Below, one piece after another: positions 42,305 to 53,645 of a stretch of 64,000 nucleotides of DNA. This DNA comes from Beroe forskalii (lineage: Eukaryota; Ctenophora; Nuda; Beroida; Beroidae), in NCBI GenBank assembly GCA_011033025.1, contig WFMF01000039.1, forward strand, positions 558,001 through 622,000. The letters run 5' to 3'. The notes beneath the pieces are model-generated. The model was not told where the DNA came from, ran no database searches, and was given only the letters and a program-made list of their open reading frames with translations. Both the position numbers and the translations under genes were made by a program. Numbering within the stretch: the first letter of the stretch is position 1; each line of letters starts with the position of its first letter.

Positions 42305-44261
42305 ACCTGGCTTCCTAACCCACAGTGGCTGCGTAGTAACAAATTATCGCGCGATCACGAATTTCGCGCTCCGAAAAAATTTGCAAACATTCGGCGCAAA
42401 ATTTGCCAATTGTGACACTGCGCGGCGCTTGTGCCGCGCAGTGTCCAATTAAATTCATTCATCTGAATTCCGCAGCGTAATTCCGGTTTTTATTTATTCA
42501 TAAGGATCCGGAATTTGTATTGTTTACCTTTATATTCCCAAAGGCTAGAAGTAGAAACCTCGAGTTTATTAATTATTTATAATTATAAATATAAGATTAT
42601 AAGGACCCAGAATGTTAACTTTTGTATTCATATTGACTAAGGCGACGCGATATTCTCGGTTTATAAGGACGCTAAGTGGAATTTTCAATTTTATTCATCA
42701 TTCACAAAAATGAAAATCCTCGAGTCTGTTGATAAGGACCGGAATATTATTATTACCTTGACGTTTAAATATAAAATCGCAAAAGGCAAAGATCCTCGAG
42801 TAAGTTCACAACGACCCGGAATGTTTACAACAACCGGAATGCTTTTAAAAATGGCCACGGTTAGGGTCTGGGTTTTTCATGAGGGCCAGCCGGGTCTGTA
42901 GCTGTAAGATTTGCATTCGCGATCGTAAAATCACAATAATAATCAGTGCGTTTATAAGTACCTACCTATTTGTTCATTAATTTAATAGTTTATGATTGCC
43001 CTAACCAGGACGCTGTTTATGAGCATGTTTTAAATGAGCAATCATAGCATTGATCGGTATCAATCTAATCATCAACATCATGAATACCTTGAACGATGAA
43101 TTCAAATTCAACGGTGTCCGCGTACATACCATTTCACTTGCAAATAACTCCTCCACTTTATAAATTGTACAAAAATTTGAAACTGTCATCGTATCACTAT
43201 CAGATCTCAATCTCATGATGTACCGATATACGTAATATTTTACCAATTATAATATGCCTGCACTGAATGTTTGGAATTTGTCACTTGGATACACCCATTT
43301 CCCTTGAAAAGAAATGAGACAATTCCTACTTCTTAATTTCATAAATATTTTGTGGTTCCGGTTGTCTGGGGTGAGAAACTCTAGCTCCAGCTGTATCCTT
43401 GACTTCAAAGCCATGAGCTTTGCTTACACATGATCTTGCTGCAGTTTTTTTTTTTAGATGTTAGATCATCATCTAATTCTGACAATCTAATGTTGTTTAA
43501 TATTATTAATACTTCCCAGTTCCCCAGTACTAAAGTAGGAACAGCTATTTTATGATATCTGATGCTCATAATATGCTTTGAGTGCAGTGCAGAGTGCTCC
43601 ATCGGTATCCTTAAACTCTTAAAAGTTAAAAGCTTAAATCCTGACACATACGATCGCGCGGAAAATCTTCGCGCAAATAACGGACGTACAATTTTTCGTG
43701 CGATCATTTTGCATTTTAGTACCTAATTCCTAAGAACTCATCCATTAACTATAATTCATCAAGATGTCTCACAAAGACAACACCTACCTGTGATAAGTCT
43801 AATTGTGCGGTAAATAGAAATTACGAGGGGACAGAAATTTCCATGAAATGGGGCTGGATGCCAGGAGAAACGTAGTACGACTTGTTCTGAGAATAGCAGA
43901 AAATCGTGATCCAACGGCCGCCATTACACGTGAGGAAGGGAAAATGTTTGCCATTTCCTCTTCATCACGAATGCAAGGATGTGCTGCACCTAAGAATATG
44001 GGTTGACACATCATTAATTCTTCCAATTTACTGCTGTACAATCAAATGAGTGACGCAATTCTGAATAGCCTATCATTCTGATTCATGACGTGTGTGAATA
44101 TGATCACCTTTTAGCTCATCCTAACGACTCATCAGACAATAAAAGTGAAACTTTAGTAATCATATCACCCCATCAGGCCTGGAATTTCTCTTTGACGTGT
44201 TACTGTTAGCTACAGTCGCTGTCTACACGCAAACTAATTGTTTACCTTACTCTTGATCTCC
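42305..44261. other. No gene firmly supported
   Basis: A GCGCGGCGCTTGTGCCGCGC hairpin lies at about 42419-42438. A - strand frame at 44041-43799 (80 codons) and a + strand frame of about 50 codons over the same bases are open but unrecognised. AAGGACCnGGAAT recurs between 42500 and 42840, a weak degenerate repeat. Confidence 0.4.
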
Positions 44262-44392
44262 CCATCCAATCAGCATCAAGACGGTCCCCACCGGATAGCT
44301 CTGGGCAGCTGTGAGTGGCTAGTCCCCATCCAATCAGCATCAAGAGTGTCCCCACCTGATAGCTTTGGGCAGCTGTGAGTGGCTAGTCTCTT
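44262..44392. repeat. Tandem duplication, unit about 64 bp
   Basis: CCCCATCCAATCAGCATCAA, then CCCCAC and TGGGCAGCTGTGAGTGGCTA, occurs twice in a row with a few substitutions. Confidence 0.85.
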
Positions 44393-45389
44393 CTTCTTGC
44401 CTCTTGCAGACTCTGTTTGGAGCTGAGCGTGATTTTCATCACTCTGCTGATCTGTTCATGTTACAGCTATATGGGTCGAAAGCTTCTGTTGCAGAATTGA
44501 CATGTTGTTTTTCAGTCGCATATCCCGTTTCAGCTCTATGCTTCAGCATTTTTTTACCAATCATTTTACCAATATTTTTAACCTTACCTATAATAGTTAT
44601 GATAACGGCCGGCCACTGTTCCAATCGACTAAATTTGTAATCGTACTATAGGTCTTACCTATAACCTAAATCAGGGTTTCTAAACCATGATGATCAGCTG
44701 TGTGCATATAATAATAACATGCCGTTTTGACTGCCTAAATTGATGTTTTAATTTAGCAATACCTAATTACTATATCAGTCGGTCTTCTGGCTTACTGGAG
44801 TACTGGTTCTGATAAGACCAAAATCTTTAAACCATTTTAACTTTTTAACCGCAGGAAATGACAATATATGAAGATATGGTATGGAAGTGGAATTCACAAT
44901 CTCATTGGAGTTTCAAAGTGATCCGTTTGGGTTTTATTTTACCTGAGGTTAGTTTTCGAAACACGTTTTTTTCAGAAACTGCCATATTTAAGTATTAACA
45001 AATAAAATACAACTCCATCAAAATTTTTCGTTATATTAAGAGTTCATGGTATGTTGTCGAAAACTACGTTTTCCTCCAGAAAGAGCCCGTGCGTACGTTT
45101 TGATACATCTAATGGAGTACCTAATGAATTTCATAGCCATTGGACGTCCAATTGGACAACATGAACAAACCTCTGCACATCTCTTATGACCCGTTTAATT
45201 TTTACAACAATCTTCGATGAATGAACTTTAACTATAATTTATATCATATTAATTATGGTCGCAGGTGTTATAATTTTGACGAGCTAATTCGGACCAGCAT
45301 CACGGACCTCATACCCTAGTCCAATGGCACGCTACAGCCAGTGCACTGTACAGGATCAGGTATTTTGATCAGGTATTTTAATGTTGTTT
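44393..45389. other. No feature recognised
   Basis: Unique AT-rich DNA; no convincing exon or repeat. Confidence 0.4.
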
Positions 45390-45455
45390 TTTCAATTCTC
45401 CGGAATCGGAATTTTTACATCTAGATGTAAAAATTCCGATTCCGGAGAATTGAAA
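45390..45455. repeat. Perfect palindrome of about 64 bp
   Basis: TTCAATTCTCCGGAATCGGA and the rest of the arm up to the central CTAGATGTAA are followed by the exact inverse, with no loop. It sits about 20 bp before a truncated mariner-type MITE. Confidence 0.85.
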
Positions 45456-45475
45456 ATATTGATATATAGAGCATA

Positions 45476-45822
45476 TACAGGGTGCGCCAAAAGTCTTGAC
45501 CCCTTTACTTTTTTGATCATTCGAAAAATACAGCAGATATTTCGATTCTGTAAAAAGTTTCTTTAAATATAACCAAAGAATGGCGGATTTTGAGATTTTC
45601 AGGTTGCTAGGACGTCCCTAGCAACCACACGAGTTCCCATAGCAACCGACCTTAAAATTGAAGATTTTTAACGTTTCTGACATTTAGATCTAGGCCACAT
45701 TTTCTGTTGTGATTACTCATCATACAGGATAGATATTTCGATTCTGTGAAAATTTTCAGTGATCATAACCAGTCAACGCTGAATTCTGAGATTTTCAGAT
45801 TGCCATGACTTTCATAGCAACC
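45476..45822 (+). mobile_element. Truncated copy of the 952-bp mariner-type MITE
   Basis: It is nearly identical to 40141-40487 and stops abruptly at TTCATAGCAACC, where a GTGGCCGAGG-family repeat begins. Only the left half is present. Confidence 0.88.
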
Positions 45823-46030
45823 ATGGCCGAGCAGGCTCACTTTTTTTACATAAAAAATTTTACATAAAAATTTTTTATGTAAAAATTTTTGAGCCTTTTC
45901 GTCCAACCCCGTGGCCGAGGAGGATCAAAAAATTTTATGTAAAAATTTTTGAGCCTTTTCGTCCACTGCAGTGGCCGAGAAGGATCACTTTATTTCACAT
46001 AAAAAATTTTGATCCTCCTCGCTACCATTG
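45823..46030. repeat. GTGGCCGAGGAGGATCA family with AAATTTTT hairpins
   Basis: Three GTGGCCGAG units each lead to GATCA or GCTCAC and then to TTTTTTATGTAAAAATTTTT-type self-complementary tracts. Related units occur at 56715-56935 and near 63575. Confidence 0.65.
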
Positions 46031-47119
46031 ATCTAATTTCAGCATAATGGCCATTCGCCACGTCGTTTGCACCTGCTGTGGCCGCGCGCGCGTTAGGAGG
46101 CCGATCTAGCGCGCGCGGCGCGACGTGGCGCGCGCGCAGATGGAATTCTGACAAATTATTTGAGTCGATTTTTTTGTATTTTTTGCCTTGAGCAGTAATT
46201 ATTCAAATTAATTCTATGAAAAGGCCGTAGAATTTTTTTATTAATGAACCATGGGCACGTGTTTTGAAATAAATGTTTCTGTTGAATCAATGATCTTAAA
46301 TGTCAGTATTAAATCAAAATTTCATTATTGAGATTTCTGTGTTTCACTGCAATGATCAATCATATCAAACATATCCTATAAATCATTTTAATTATTTATT
46401 TCTATGAATTTATTTGAAATAAAAAGAAATCTTTCTTCAAGACATCAATTTCTATGAATAGAAGTATTCTGCAATGGATAGAGCTTCATGGATACTTTGT
46501 GTTTAGTTTTGTGAAGAGTTTGTTGTGGAACCATGTTGCTGTAAAGCAAAAAGTTTTATACTTTATACTATACTACTTTGGTTAATTGGGCTATCCATCT
46601 GAATTCTTTTGATGCTATAAATCAAATTATATTATGTTGTTAATTGATTCATGAATTATGAATTATCTTATGAATTATCTTATGAATTATGTTTTATAAA
46701 AGGATTGGGGCTATATTTGTGACAAATGTAAACTGTTTCTATGCTTGTACATTGATGTTTTAAAGAAATTATTTATTTTATGGTTTTTTCTCTACTAAAT
46801 TGTTAACTGCTGCTTTTCCAACATAGCCCTTTAGCTGCAAAAGTCATGCCACAATAATGCAATGTCCCAGAAAATATATAGACCATTCAAGACTCTTTCA
46901 TTTTAGAGATTGAGGCAATTATTGCATCCACTTCATCCACATGACATAGTGAAACCAGGTTTGTGGCATAAAAAATTAACCCTTTCATAACTGCAAGCTA
47001 GTTTCCTTATTTGGACATGAACTAATTTAAATTAACAACAATTCATGCTCTGCACCAAAGGCAGCATTACTCAAAAATTCCCTGAGAAGCTCTTATAGTT
47101 TCAATTGAAAGTTGTTATT
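46031..47119. other. GC-rich hairpin, then unique AT-rich DNA
   Basis: GCCACGTCG near 46056 pairs with CGACGTGGC near 46120 around GCGCGCGC runs. From 46140 on no feature is recognised apart from short ATGAATTATCTT repeats at about 46650-46695. Confidence 0.45.
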
Positions 47120-47398
47120 TCATTTTAAAAGTTTAATGGTTGTTCAGTTGTTATAACTCGTGTAGGTAATACATGTCCAGATTTGCCTACTCCTGTCTAC
47201 TGGTGCCTCCTTGAACTGCAGAAGAAGGTTCCCTGATATGATGTGAGCTACAAATTACCTACCGATTGCAGCTGCAGACTTCTTGCAGTTGAATACAATA
47301 CAATGCAACAGGTTAACTATAATAATCATGAAGTAACATTTCGAGATAAGAAACTGGAAAGATTTAAGATTTCAATATTGCCAGATATTGAATATGTC
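47120..47398 (+). repeat. Exon-like tandem module, unit 1
   Basis: This is the first of four units of about 270 bp (others at 50263-50520, 50790-51060 and 51061-51340). It shows GTCCAG-TTTGCCTACTCCTGTC near the start and CAACAG-GT at the end of the exon-like part. Its frame has a stop, so it is not a usable exon. Confidence 0.6.
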
Positions 47399-48017
47399 AT
47401 TACCTTAGTACCAGAAATATAGGCGACAAGAAATTAAGGCGATTTTGGAAAAATCGCCTTAATTTCTTGTCGCCTTAATATCTGATCGTCTAAATATCTG
47501 GTAGTCTTAATTTTTTAAAGACTTTATTTTCAGTTATTTTTTCCTCCCCAATCGACTTTTTCAATTTAGCAACATATTAAATAACTTAATAGCCAGTTAT
47601 CAGTGCAACTTTTGGTATCACTGACGATGTGGCACGATGTAAGGATGTCGGTATTGACTCTAAAATGTTCATTGATCCGCTTGAAAAGCTCAGGATATGA
47701 TGTACTGTATTTTGAAGGCCCACTCGACAAGACTTTTTTTGCATTTTCGTTCAATTTTATATTCATTTCATAGCCAATTTGGCAGTATCCAAGAAGCCCG
47801 ACCACCATCGCGGAATTCCGCGCGGAATTCCGTGGTAAAATTCCGCGCGGAATTCCGCGCGGAATCAACAGCGGAAGATTCTCCGCGGAATCAACAGCGG
47901 AATTCCGCGCGGAATCCCGCGCGGAATCTTTTATGGAAGACGAAATATCATGCAATCAGCGCATGCACTTATATATATATATATAAGTGCAGGTAACAGC
48001 ACAAATTTCATTCAATC

Positions 48018-48106
48018 ATGTCTTTGCACAACGAGATCCACGGTTTTACAGATAAGCATGAGCACGCCAGAGACTTCTTGTTCCAGAGGGGTATCCTGAA
48101 GTCCTC
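48018..48106 (+). pseudogene. Merlin-like transposase, N-terminal piece
   Basis: ATG starts MSLHNEIHGFTDKHEHAR and runs to ILKSS, where the MULE with its 8-bp duplication interrupts. The piece continues at 49601. Confidence 0.6.
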
Positions 48107-49600
48107 GGTGATGCGACTTTTTACCCCCCGACTTTTTATCCCCCGACCTTTTACCACCCTAGGGTACAGGTGCGACCTTTTACCCCCTGCTTTGCCTTTG
48201 ATCTGTACTGTATTCTGAGGGGGATAAAAAGGCGCACTTCTGCCATAGACTGCGACTTTTTATCCCCCATTGAAAATGAGCTCGGTTTGAAGCAGGGGGA
48301 TAAAAGGTCGCAGACAACAGCACAGCTGCGACCTTTTATCCCCGTTCAAGCTTCGATGGGGATAAACAGTCGTACCTAACCGTAGAACTGCGACCTTTTA
48401 CCCCCCCCCCCCCTGGATCACATTTCGAGGAGGAACTCACGTGATGCTATCCCGTTCGAGCAATGGTGTCAGGTACCAAGAATCGGATCATGATACTCAT
48501 ATAACGTTGTATCATGGTACTCATATAGCTTTGGGTCACATCATGACCGTCACTGGTTTCAAAGCTCGCTTAGCATATGCAGGAACCATATAATATAATG
48601 CGTACTCTGAGGGCAGTAGTTATCATGATGAGCACCTTTCAACAGACGTTCCAACACGTAATAGCAGCCAACTCTGTCCTCACCTCCACTCCACCCCACT
48701 CCTGCTGCTCCCTCCTCTCCTGCTGCTCCTTCTGCAGTTCCTTCACCTCCTCTCCTCCAACTGCTCCCTCCCTCCTCCTCTACACTCTGCTCCTGCACCA
48801 GCTCCCCTACAGACACTTCCATCGACTTGTGAAGTCCAAGAGAGGAAAACCCAAGCTTGTCCACGCTGGTTACACCTACACCCTGCACAAGAAGAGAGAG
48901 TCCGGCCACATCCTCTGGAGGTGCGACCTCAACAACGCAGCTCCATCAAAGAAGACGCCGTTTCGAAGACAGACAGCCCTCACGACATCCTTGGAGATCG
49001 CCTGAAGGTGACCAGAGACGTCCAGTACAACCTACCAGAAAGGCGGAGCCTGAAGAGGATGATCCAGAAGACCCGGAAGAAGCACGCCGTCCACCTCAAC
49101 CCTCAACTTGCTCTCGCATGTGACAGAGATCTGATCAGCCTCCACATCCCAACCGATCTCCTTCAAGCATGGAAGACATTCGACTCTGGTCCGGGAATGA
49201 ATCGGATTCTCATGTTGACGTATGATGATAAGCTTGATTTGCTCTGCTCGTCCGAGAGGCTGTGTGGAGATGGGACCTTTAAGCTTCTCCGAAGCTATGG
49301 ACCCAGCTCTACACAGTTCTCGGACAGAAGAACGGGTTTACGGTTCCTTGTGTTTATGCCTTGTTGCCTGATAAACGCAAGGAGACGTACATCCGTAATT
49401 ATATGTAATTTGTTTGATTTGAATAGCATTATATTTATACATTATATTATACATTATTGATTTATGGTTGAACTTTACAAAACACTTTCCATTTTTATAC
49501 CTATGGGGATAAAAAGACGGGGGGTAAAAAGTCGCACATGATACTTAGGGTGGTAAAAAGTCGGGGGATAAAAAGTCGGGGGGTAAAAAGTCGCATACTC
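48107..49600 (+). mobile_element. FLYWCH-MULE transposon, innermost, 8-bp target duplication
   Basis: AAGTCCTC flanks both sides (48099-48106 and 49601-49608). Inverted ends contain ATGCGACTTTTTACCCCCCG and TTTTTATCCCCC with the inverse at the right. Several further CGACCTTTTATCCCC units lie subterminally at 48170-48410. The interior holds a broken transposase. Confidence 0.85.
48820..49405 (+). pseudogene. MULE transposase with FLYWCH finger, frameshifted and short
   Basis: Frame 1 gives SKRGKPKLVHAGYTYTL and then HILWRCD, a FLYWCH zinc finger lacking its usual C-terminal Cys/His part. Another frame (from 48921) gives MNRILMLTYDDKLDLL and CGDGTFK, the MULE DGTF motif with the first catalytic Asp. 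A third frame gives LYTVLGQKNGFTVPCVYALL and PDKRKETYIRNYM, then TAA at 49403-49405. At least two shifts separate the parts. The remaining catalytic residues are absent, so the protein is dead. Confidence 0.82.
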
Positions 49601-49820
49601 AAGTCCTCCCATGACCCTGACAGCCTGCTCTGCTTCCAAATCTCCTGACCTTCTCATCTGGCGGTGCACCCCCTGCAAGAAGTACAGGAACATCCGCTCG
49701 GACAGCATCCTCTCCGGACAGAAGCTTTCCCTCCAGAACTTCCTGTTGCTGATCTTCTACCTCAGCATCAAATCCTTGTCCAGCATCGCTATTTCCCAGC
49801 ATCGCTATTTCCTCCTTTGA
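49601..49820 (+). pseudogene. Merlin-like transposase, zinc-ribbon piece
   Basis: After a shift, the frame reads LLIWRCTPCKKYRNIRSDS and then ILSGQKLSLQNFLLLIFYL. W-R-C-x2-C followed by basic I-R-x-x-S, S-G-x-K-L-S-L and LLLI matches the start of ISXO2/IS1595-type transposases, the bacterial relatives of Merlin. It ends at a TGA near 49818; the catalytic core is not visible. Confidence 0.68.
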
Positions 49821-50262
49821 AAATTAAAATATTATATGTTAGGGGTTCACCGTCATGCGGATCGCATGACGGTGACAATGATTGAAGCTTTGGTGGTGTT
49901 CATCCGATCAAATGTCTGGGCGCTCCCCTCGTCACTTTTGGGCAGTATCCAAGAAGCCCGACCACCATCGCTTCTTGGAGCGGAAGATTCTCCGCGGAAT
50001 CAACAGCGGAATTCCGCTGTTGATTCCGCGGAGAATCTTCCGCTGTTGATTCCGCGCGGAATTCCGCGCGGAATTTTACCGCGGAATTCCGCGATGGTGG
50101 TCGGGCTTCTTGGATACTGCCGCCATTTTAATTGAAAAAATCGTTTATTTTCGGGAAAAAAACTTCAATTGAAACTCCAGGAAAAAATCGCCTTAATATC
50201 TTGTCGCCTTAATATCTTGCGCCTTAATTATTAGTCGCCTATATTTCTGGTACTAAGGTAAT

Positions 50263-50520
50263 TCTTTGTAACTTTAAGGTTGATGGTCATTAATTTGTTA
50301 AAACTCATGTAATTGTAATACCTGTCCAGGTTTGTCTACTCCTGTCTCCTGCCTTCAGTGAACTGCTGAAGATGTTTCCTGATCTGAAGCAAGTTACTAA
50401 GTACCTACCACATGCAGACCTTTTCAACACAATGCAATCTAACAGGTAAACAGTGCTAGATTTCATAAATATGTTTGAATGTTGAAATAAGGGAATTGAT
50501 GGGGTTGGCAAATATAGGAG
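50263..50520 (+). repeat. Exon-like tandem module, unit 2 (open frame)
   Basis: Between ATACCTGTCCAG and GTAAAC, bases 50330-50445 (116 nt) are open: VCLLLSPAFSELLKMFPDL, then KQVTKYLPHADLFNTMQSN. Both splice sites fit. The other units share the splice-like edges but carry stops or shifts. The protein is not recognised. Confidence 0.5.
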
Positions 50521-50559
50521 ACCCAAATAAATGCAATTTTGAACTCAAATGCCCATGAT

Positions 50560-50720
50560 CCTTCATATATCGGGTTATTCGAAGGTGTGGACTCCATCAT
50601 AAATGATGGAGTCCACTATACTACCATACTGTGTGAGGGGTATGATTGGAGTTAAACCCATGTCAAGGAGGCAAAAAGCCCATGTATCTAAAAATTGATA
50701 CATGGGCTACCCCTACTTAC
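50560..50720. repeat. Two short hairpins
   Basis: GTGGACTCCATCATAAATGA pairs with its inverse at about 50587-50615, and CCCATGTATC pairs with GATACATGGG at about 50679-50708. Confidence 0.6.
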
Positions 50721-50789
50721 CAGCACCATAGAATGGACAGATATTAAATAATGCAGTAATCACATTGCCATTTCAGTGTATGAGTAGAA

Positions 50790-51340
50790 GGTTGACGGTT
50801 GTCAATAACTTGTTCAAACTCATGTAATTAAAAAACGTGTCCAGGTTTGCCTACTCCTGTCTACTCATAGACTTGAACTGCTGAAGAAGGTTCCCTGATC
50901 CGATACATGCTACTGAGCACTGCCCCACACCTGCTGACCTGCAGACCTTTTCGATGCAATATAATCCAACAGGTAAACTATGATAATCATTAGCAGGTGG
51001 GGATCAGAAACTGGAAAAATTGAATTGAATTCTGAATGGTCTGATATTGATTAATAATCATTGATGGTTAATTAGTTGTGAAAACTCATGTATCATACGT
51101 TTTCAGGATTGACTGCTCCTGCTGATGCTTCTTTGGTCGGTACTTATCCTGGTACTTCCTTGAACTTTTGATGAAGATTCTCTGATCCGATAGGAGCTTC
51201 TGCCTCGCACCTGCTGACTTTCCAATACTGCAAGCAGCGCAAAATAGCACCTTGGAATCGAAAAATTGGGAGAATTTCATTGATGGACCTCAGAATGGAC
51301 AGATATCAATTAATCATAATAATATTCTATCCCATCGTAC
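50790..51340 (+). repeat. Exon-like tandem module, units 3 and 4 (decayed)
   Basis: Unit 3 keeps GTGTCCAG-GTTTGCCTACTCCTGTC and ATCCAACAG-GTAAAC but has stops. Unit 4 is more divergent (GGATTGACTGCTCCTGCTG). Order and spacing match units 1 and 2. Confidence 0.6.
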
Positions 51341-51481
51341 AAGCATATGATTAGGTAGATGGTGTACGTTTTGATACATGTGTCTTCGTGCATTTGATTT
51401 TGAGCACTTGCATCACCGACTTTCGCTCGAACGACCGTAAATAATTAAGGGAAACAATTAATTTAAAAGAAAAAGGCTATA

Positions 51482-52450
51482 GGGATCGTTCACATATTAC
51501 GTAATCATTTTTTGGGCATTTTCCCCTTCTCCCCTCTCCATAATCAAACGTTGTCTCGGCCAACCCCCCCCCCTCTTTTGGCAAATATTACGTAATCACG
51601 GCACGACCCCCCCTCCAGAAAGCTGAAACAAAGTTCTTTACTTTAGCATGTTATAATTGATAATCATTTTAATGATTTATGTTCAGCGAAACTGAATACC
51701 TAACGAACACAGTTTGGCTAGTATTGAAATATAATTAGAACTATAGAAATATTGGAAATTGCCATTTTTTACACTTTTAGCCCACTTTACGAAAAAAAAA
51801 TCGTATATTCGTCCACGCAAAAATCTTGAAAATATGTTTTATCCTACAGTCTACAGAAACTAGGAGGGTGAAAATTTCGTATTCAGTATATCAGTTTTTT
51901 TCAAGATTTGAGATCTCCATTGGATAAGGATCTCTTTTGGATAAGGAGCAGTTTTTGTCATGAAACTTAGAGGTCATGAAACTAAGAGGTATACCTTATC
52001 GGACATAATTAACACGTACATTAAAATCACGCAGCTAAGCACATCAGCGTGAATATTAATGTCCGTGAAAATTTTGTCCGTGATACTATTGTCCGTGATT
52101 TTCAGGTCCGTGAAAATTAAGTCTGGTATTTCCTCTTAAAATTTCTAGGGTAGAGAAGCAAAATTTCTGACTTTATCTCTTTAAACGCAATAACAAAATT
52201 TTTAAGGAAATTATACTTCTTTTTATGCTTAGAACCTGCTATATGGAAATTTATCATAGTAATTAACGAAATATATTGAAAAAACCTTGAAATCAAGTAT
52301 TCAAATCGTTGTAAAAATGGAAAAAATCGAACCGAAAATTTCGAGATTTTCTTGAAATTTGAAGTGGCAGGATCGAGCGTGAATATTAATGTCCGTAAAA
52401 TTTTGATAATTATGTCCCCTCGGCTGATTACGTAATATGTGAGTGATCCC
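51482..52450. mobile_element. 969-bp MITE with GGGATCGTTCACATATTACG ends
   Basis: GGGATCGTTCACATATTACG at the left and CGTAATATGTGAGTGATCCC at the right are inverted. Inside are C-rich tracts, a second inner CAAATATTACGTAATCACGG block, and repeated GTCCGTGAAAATTTTGTCCG at 52060-52120. The - strand frame 52524-52117 overlaps it and is unrecognised. Confidence 0.75.
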
Positions 52451-53220
52451 ATATTCATATTCATGCCATTCCACAAACCTGAGATGAAACTCACATGTAG
52501 CCATATAATAATCCTTATGAGCATTATGAATACTTGGAGCCATATTAAGCATATTCCATATTATCTAAATTATACTTATGATTACATAATGAACATTTGA
52601 ATTATCTTTTTACCAGGAAGCAACTCGGCAGCCGAGTTTGACAATTTTCGATATCACACGATCCATGAGTTGTTAATTGTATTATTACCAAACAAAACAG
52701 TACTCCCTCCCACTCGGATCTGACGACCCTCGTCTGAATTCAACGTTTTTATAGATTTTCGAGTGCTTTTTCATAAATTCAACAATTTATTTAACGATAT
52801 TCTTCTCTATTATTACGCCACTGTACAGTAGTTCTACAAAGGAGTGATAGATCGATAATTATCACACTGGAGTTTGAGCCACGGGAGGGAATAATCGATT
52901 TTAAAACTTTCTGTTCTTTTTCAAAGGTTAAAGTGTAATTTTTTTGAATCTGAAATGATTTAACCTTGGAAACTGACCAAATTTACCGAAAGAACTAAGT
53001 TAGGAATTTCAATTTGGAGCCCGGTTAGTCATAAATCATAGGGGTGATATTTATGAGTGGCATGGTTTTCGATAATCTTTTGATAGAATTGTGATTTTCC
53101 TCTACTTTGCGACAAAATAGTAATTTAAATATGCTAACTGAGGGTAACTGAGAAGTGTGACGGGCTTTCTTAGGAGTGCGACTGGCATTGACTTTCTTAG
53201 GAGTTTGATAGGCTTATTTA
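52451..53220. other. No feature recognised
   Basis: AT-rich unique DNA. Confidence 0.4.
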
Positions 53221-53645
53221 CGGGTAACACACCCCTCTCAACTCATAACATACCCCTATCAACTCGTAATCCACCCCTCTCCACTCATAACACACCCCTC
53301 TCCACTCATCAGGCACCTGAATCGTTCCGCGTCGATCGAATGAATCAATCAAATGAAAACGCAAACAATTGCAGGCGCTTGCTGTTTTGCGCAGACGTCA
53401 ATACATCATCGTGAAAGTCAGAAAGTTTATTGTGTGCGTTTTTCATTTGATCACTCCATTCGATCGACGCGGAACGATGAAACCGCCTAACACTCCCCTC
53501 TCAACTCATAACACACCCCTCTCCAATCGTAACACACCCCCGCCACTCATATTATACCTCTCTCCACTCATAACACACCTCTCTCAACTCATAACAGACC
53601 CCTGTCAACTCAAAGCACACCCCTCTCCACTCATAACTCACACCT
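53221..53645. repeat. 21-bp minisatellite split by a hairpin element
   Basis: Units of the type ACACACCCCTCTCCACTCAT lie at 53228-53312 and 53488-53645. Between them 53323-53477 is a hairpin: CGTTCCGCGTCGATCGAATG with AATCAAATGAAAACGC, and their inverse. Confidence 0.82.

Larger units (their letters stand above)
47781..50121 (+). mobile_element. Merlin-like DNA transposon, nested, itself split by a MULE
   Basis: The ends GGCAGTATCCAAGAAGCCCG and the inverse are flanked by GCCAATTT (47773-47780) and GCCATTTT (50122-50129), an 8-bp duplication with one mismatch. Subterminal CGCGGAATTCCGCG palindromes are abundant on both sides. An extra internal copy of the end starts at 49941, making 49941-50121 a hairpin by itself. 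The interior has pieces of an ISXO2/Merlin-type transposase. The 8-9 bp duplication agrees with Merlin elements. Confidence 0.78.
47399..50262. mobile_element. Outer TIR element split by a nested Merlin-like element
   Basis: The ends ATTACCTTAGTACCAG and CTGGTACTAAGGTAAT are inverted and continue with AAATATAGGCGAC. Subterminal repeats CGCCTTAATTTCTTGTCG and CTTAATATCTTG occur on both sides. Without the nested element it is only about 520 bp, so it is a MITE. TA lies at both edges. It separates unit 1 from unit 2 of the exon-like module. Confidence 0.8.

Noticed and set aside
43799-44041. 80-aa - strand gene
   Set aside because: Open on both strands over the same bases and not recognised; too weak to call.
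47566-47955. 129-aa - strand protein with RNSAR/GIPRG repeats
   Set aside because: It reads the GGAATTCCGCGCGG palindromes at the Merlin-like left end.
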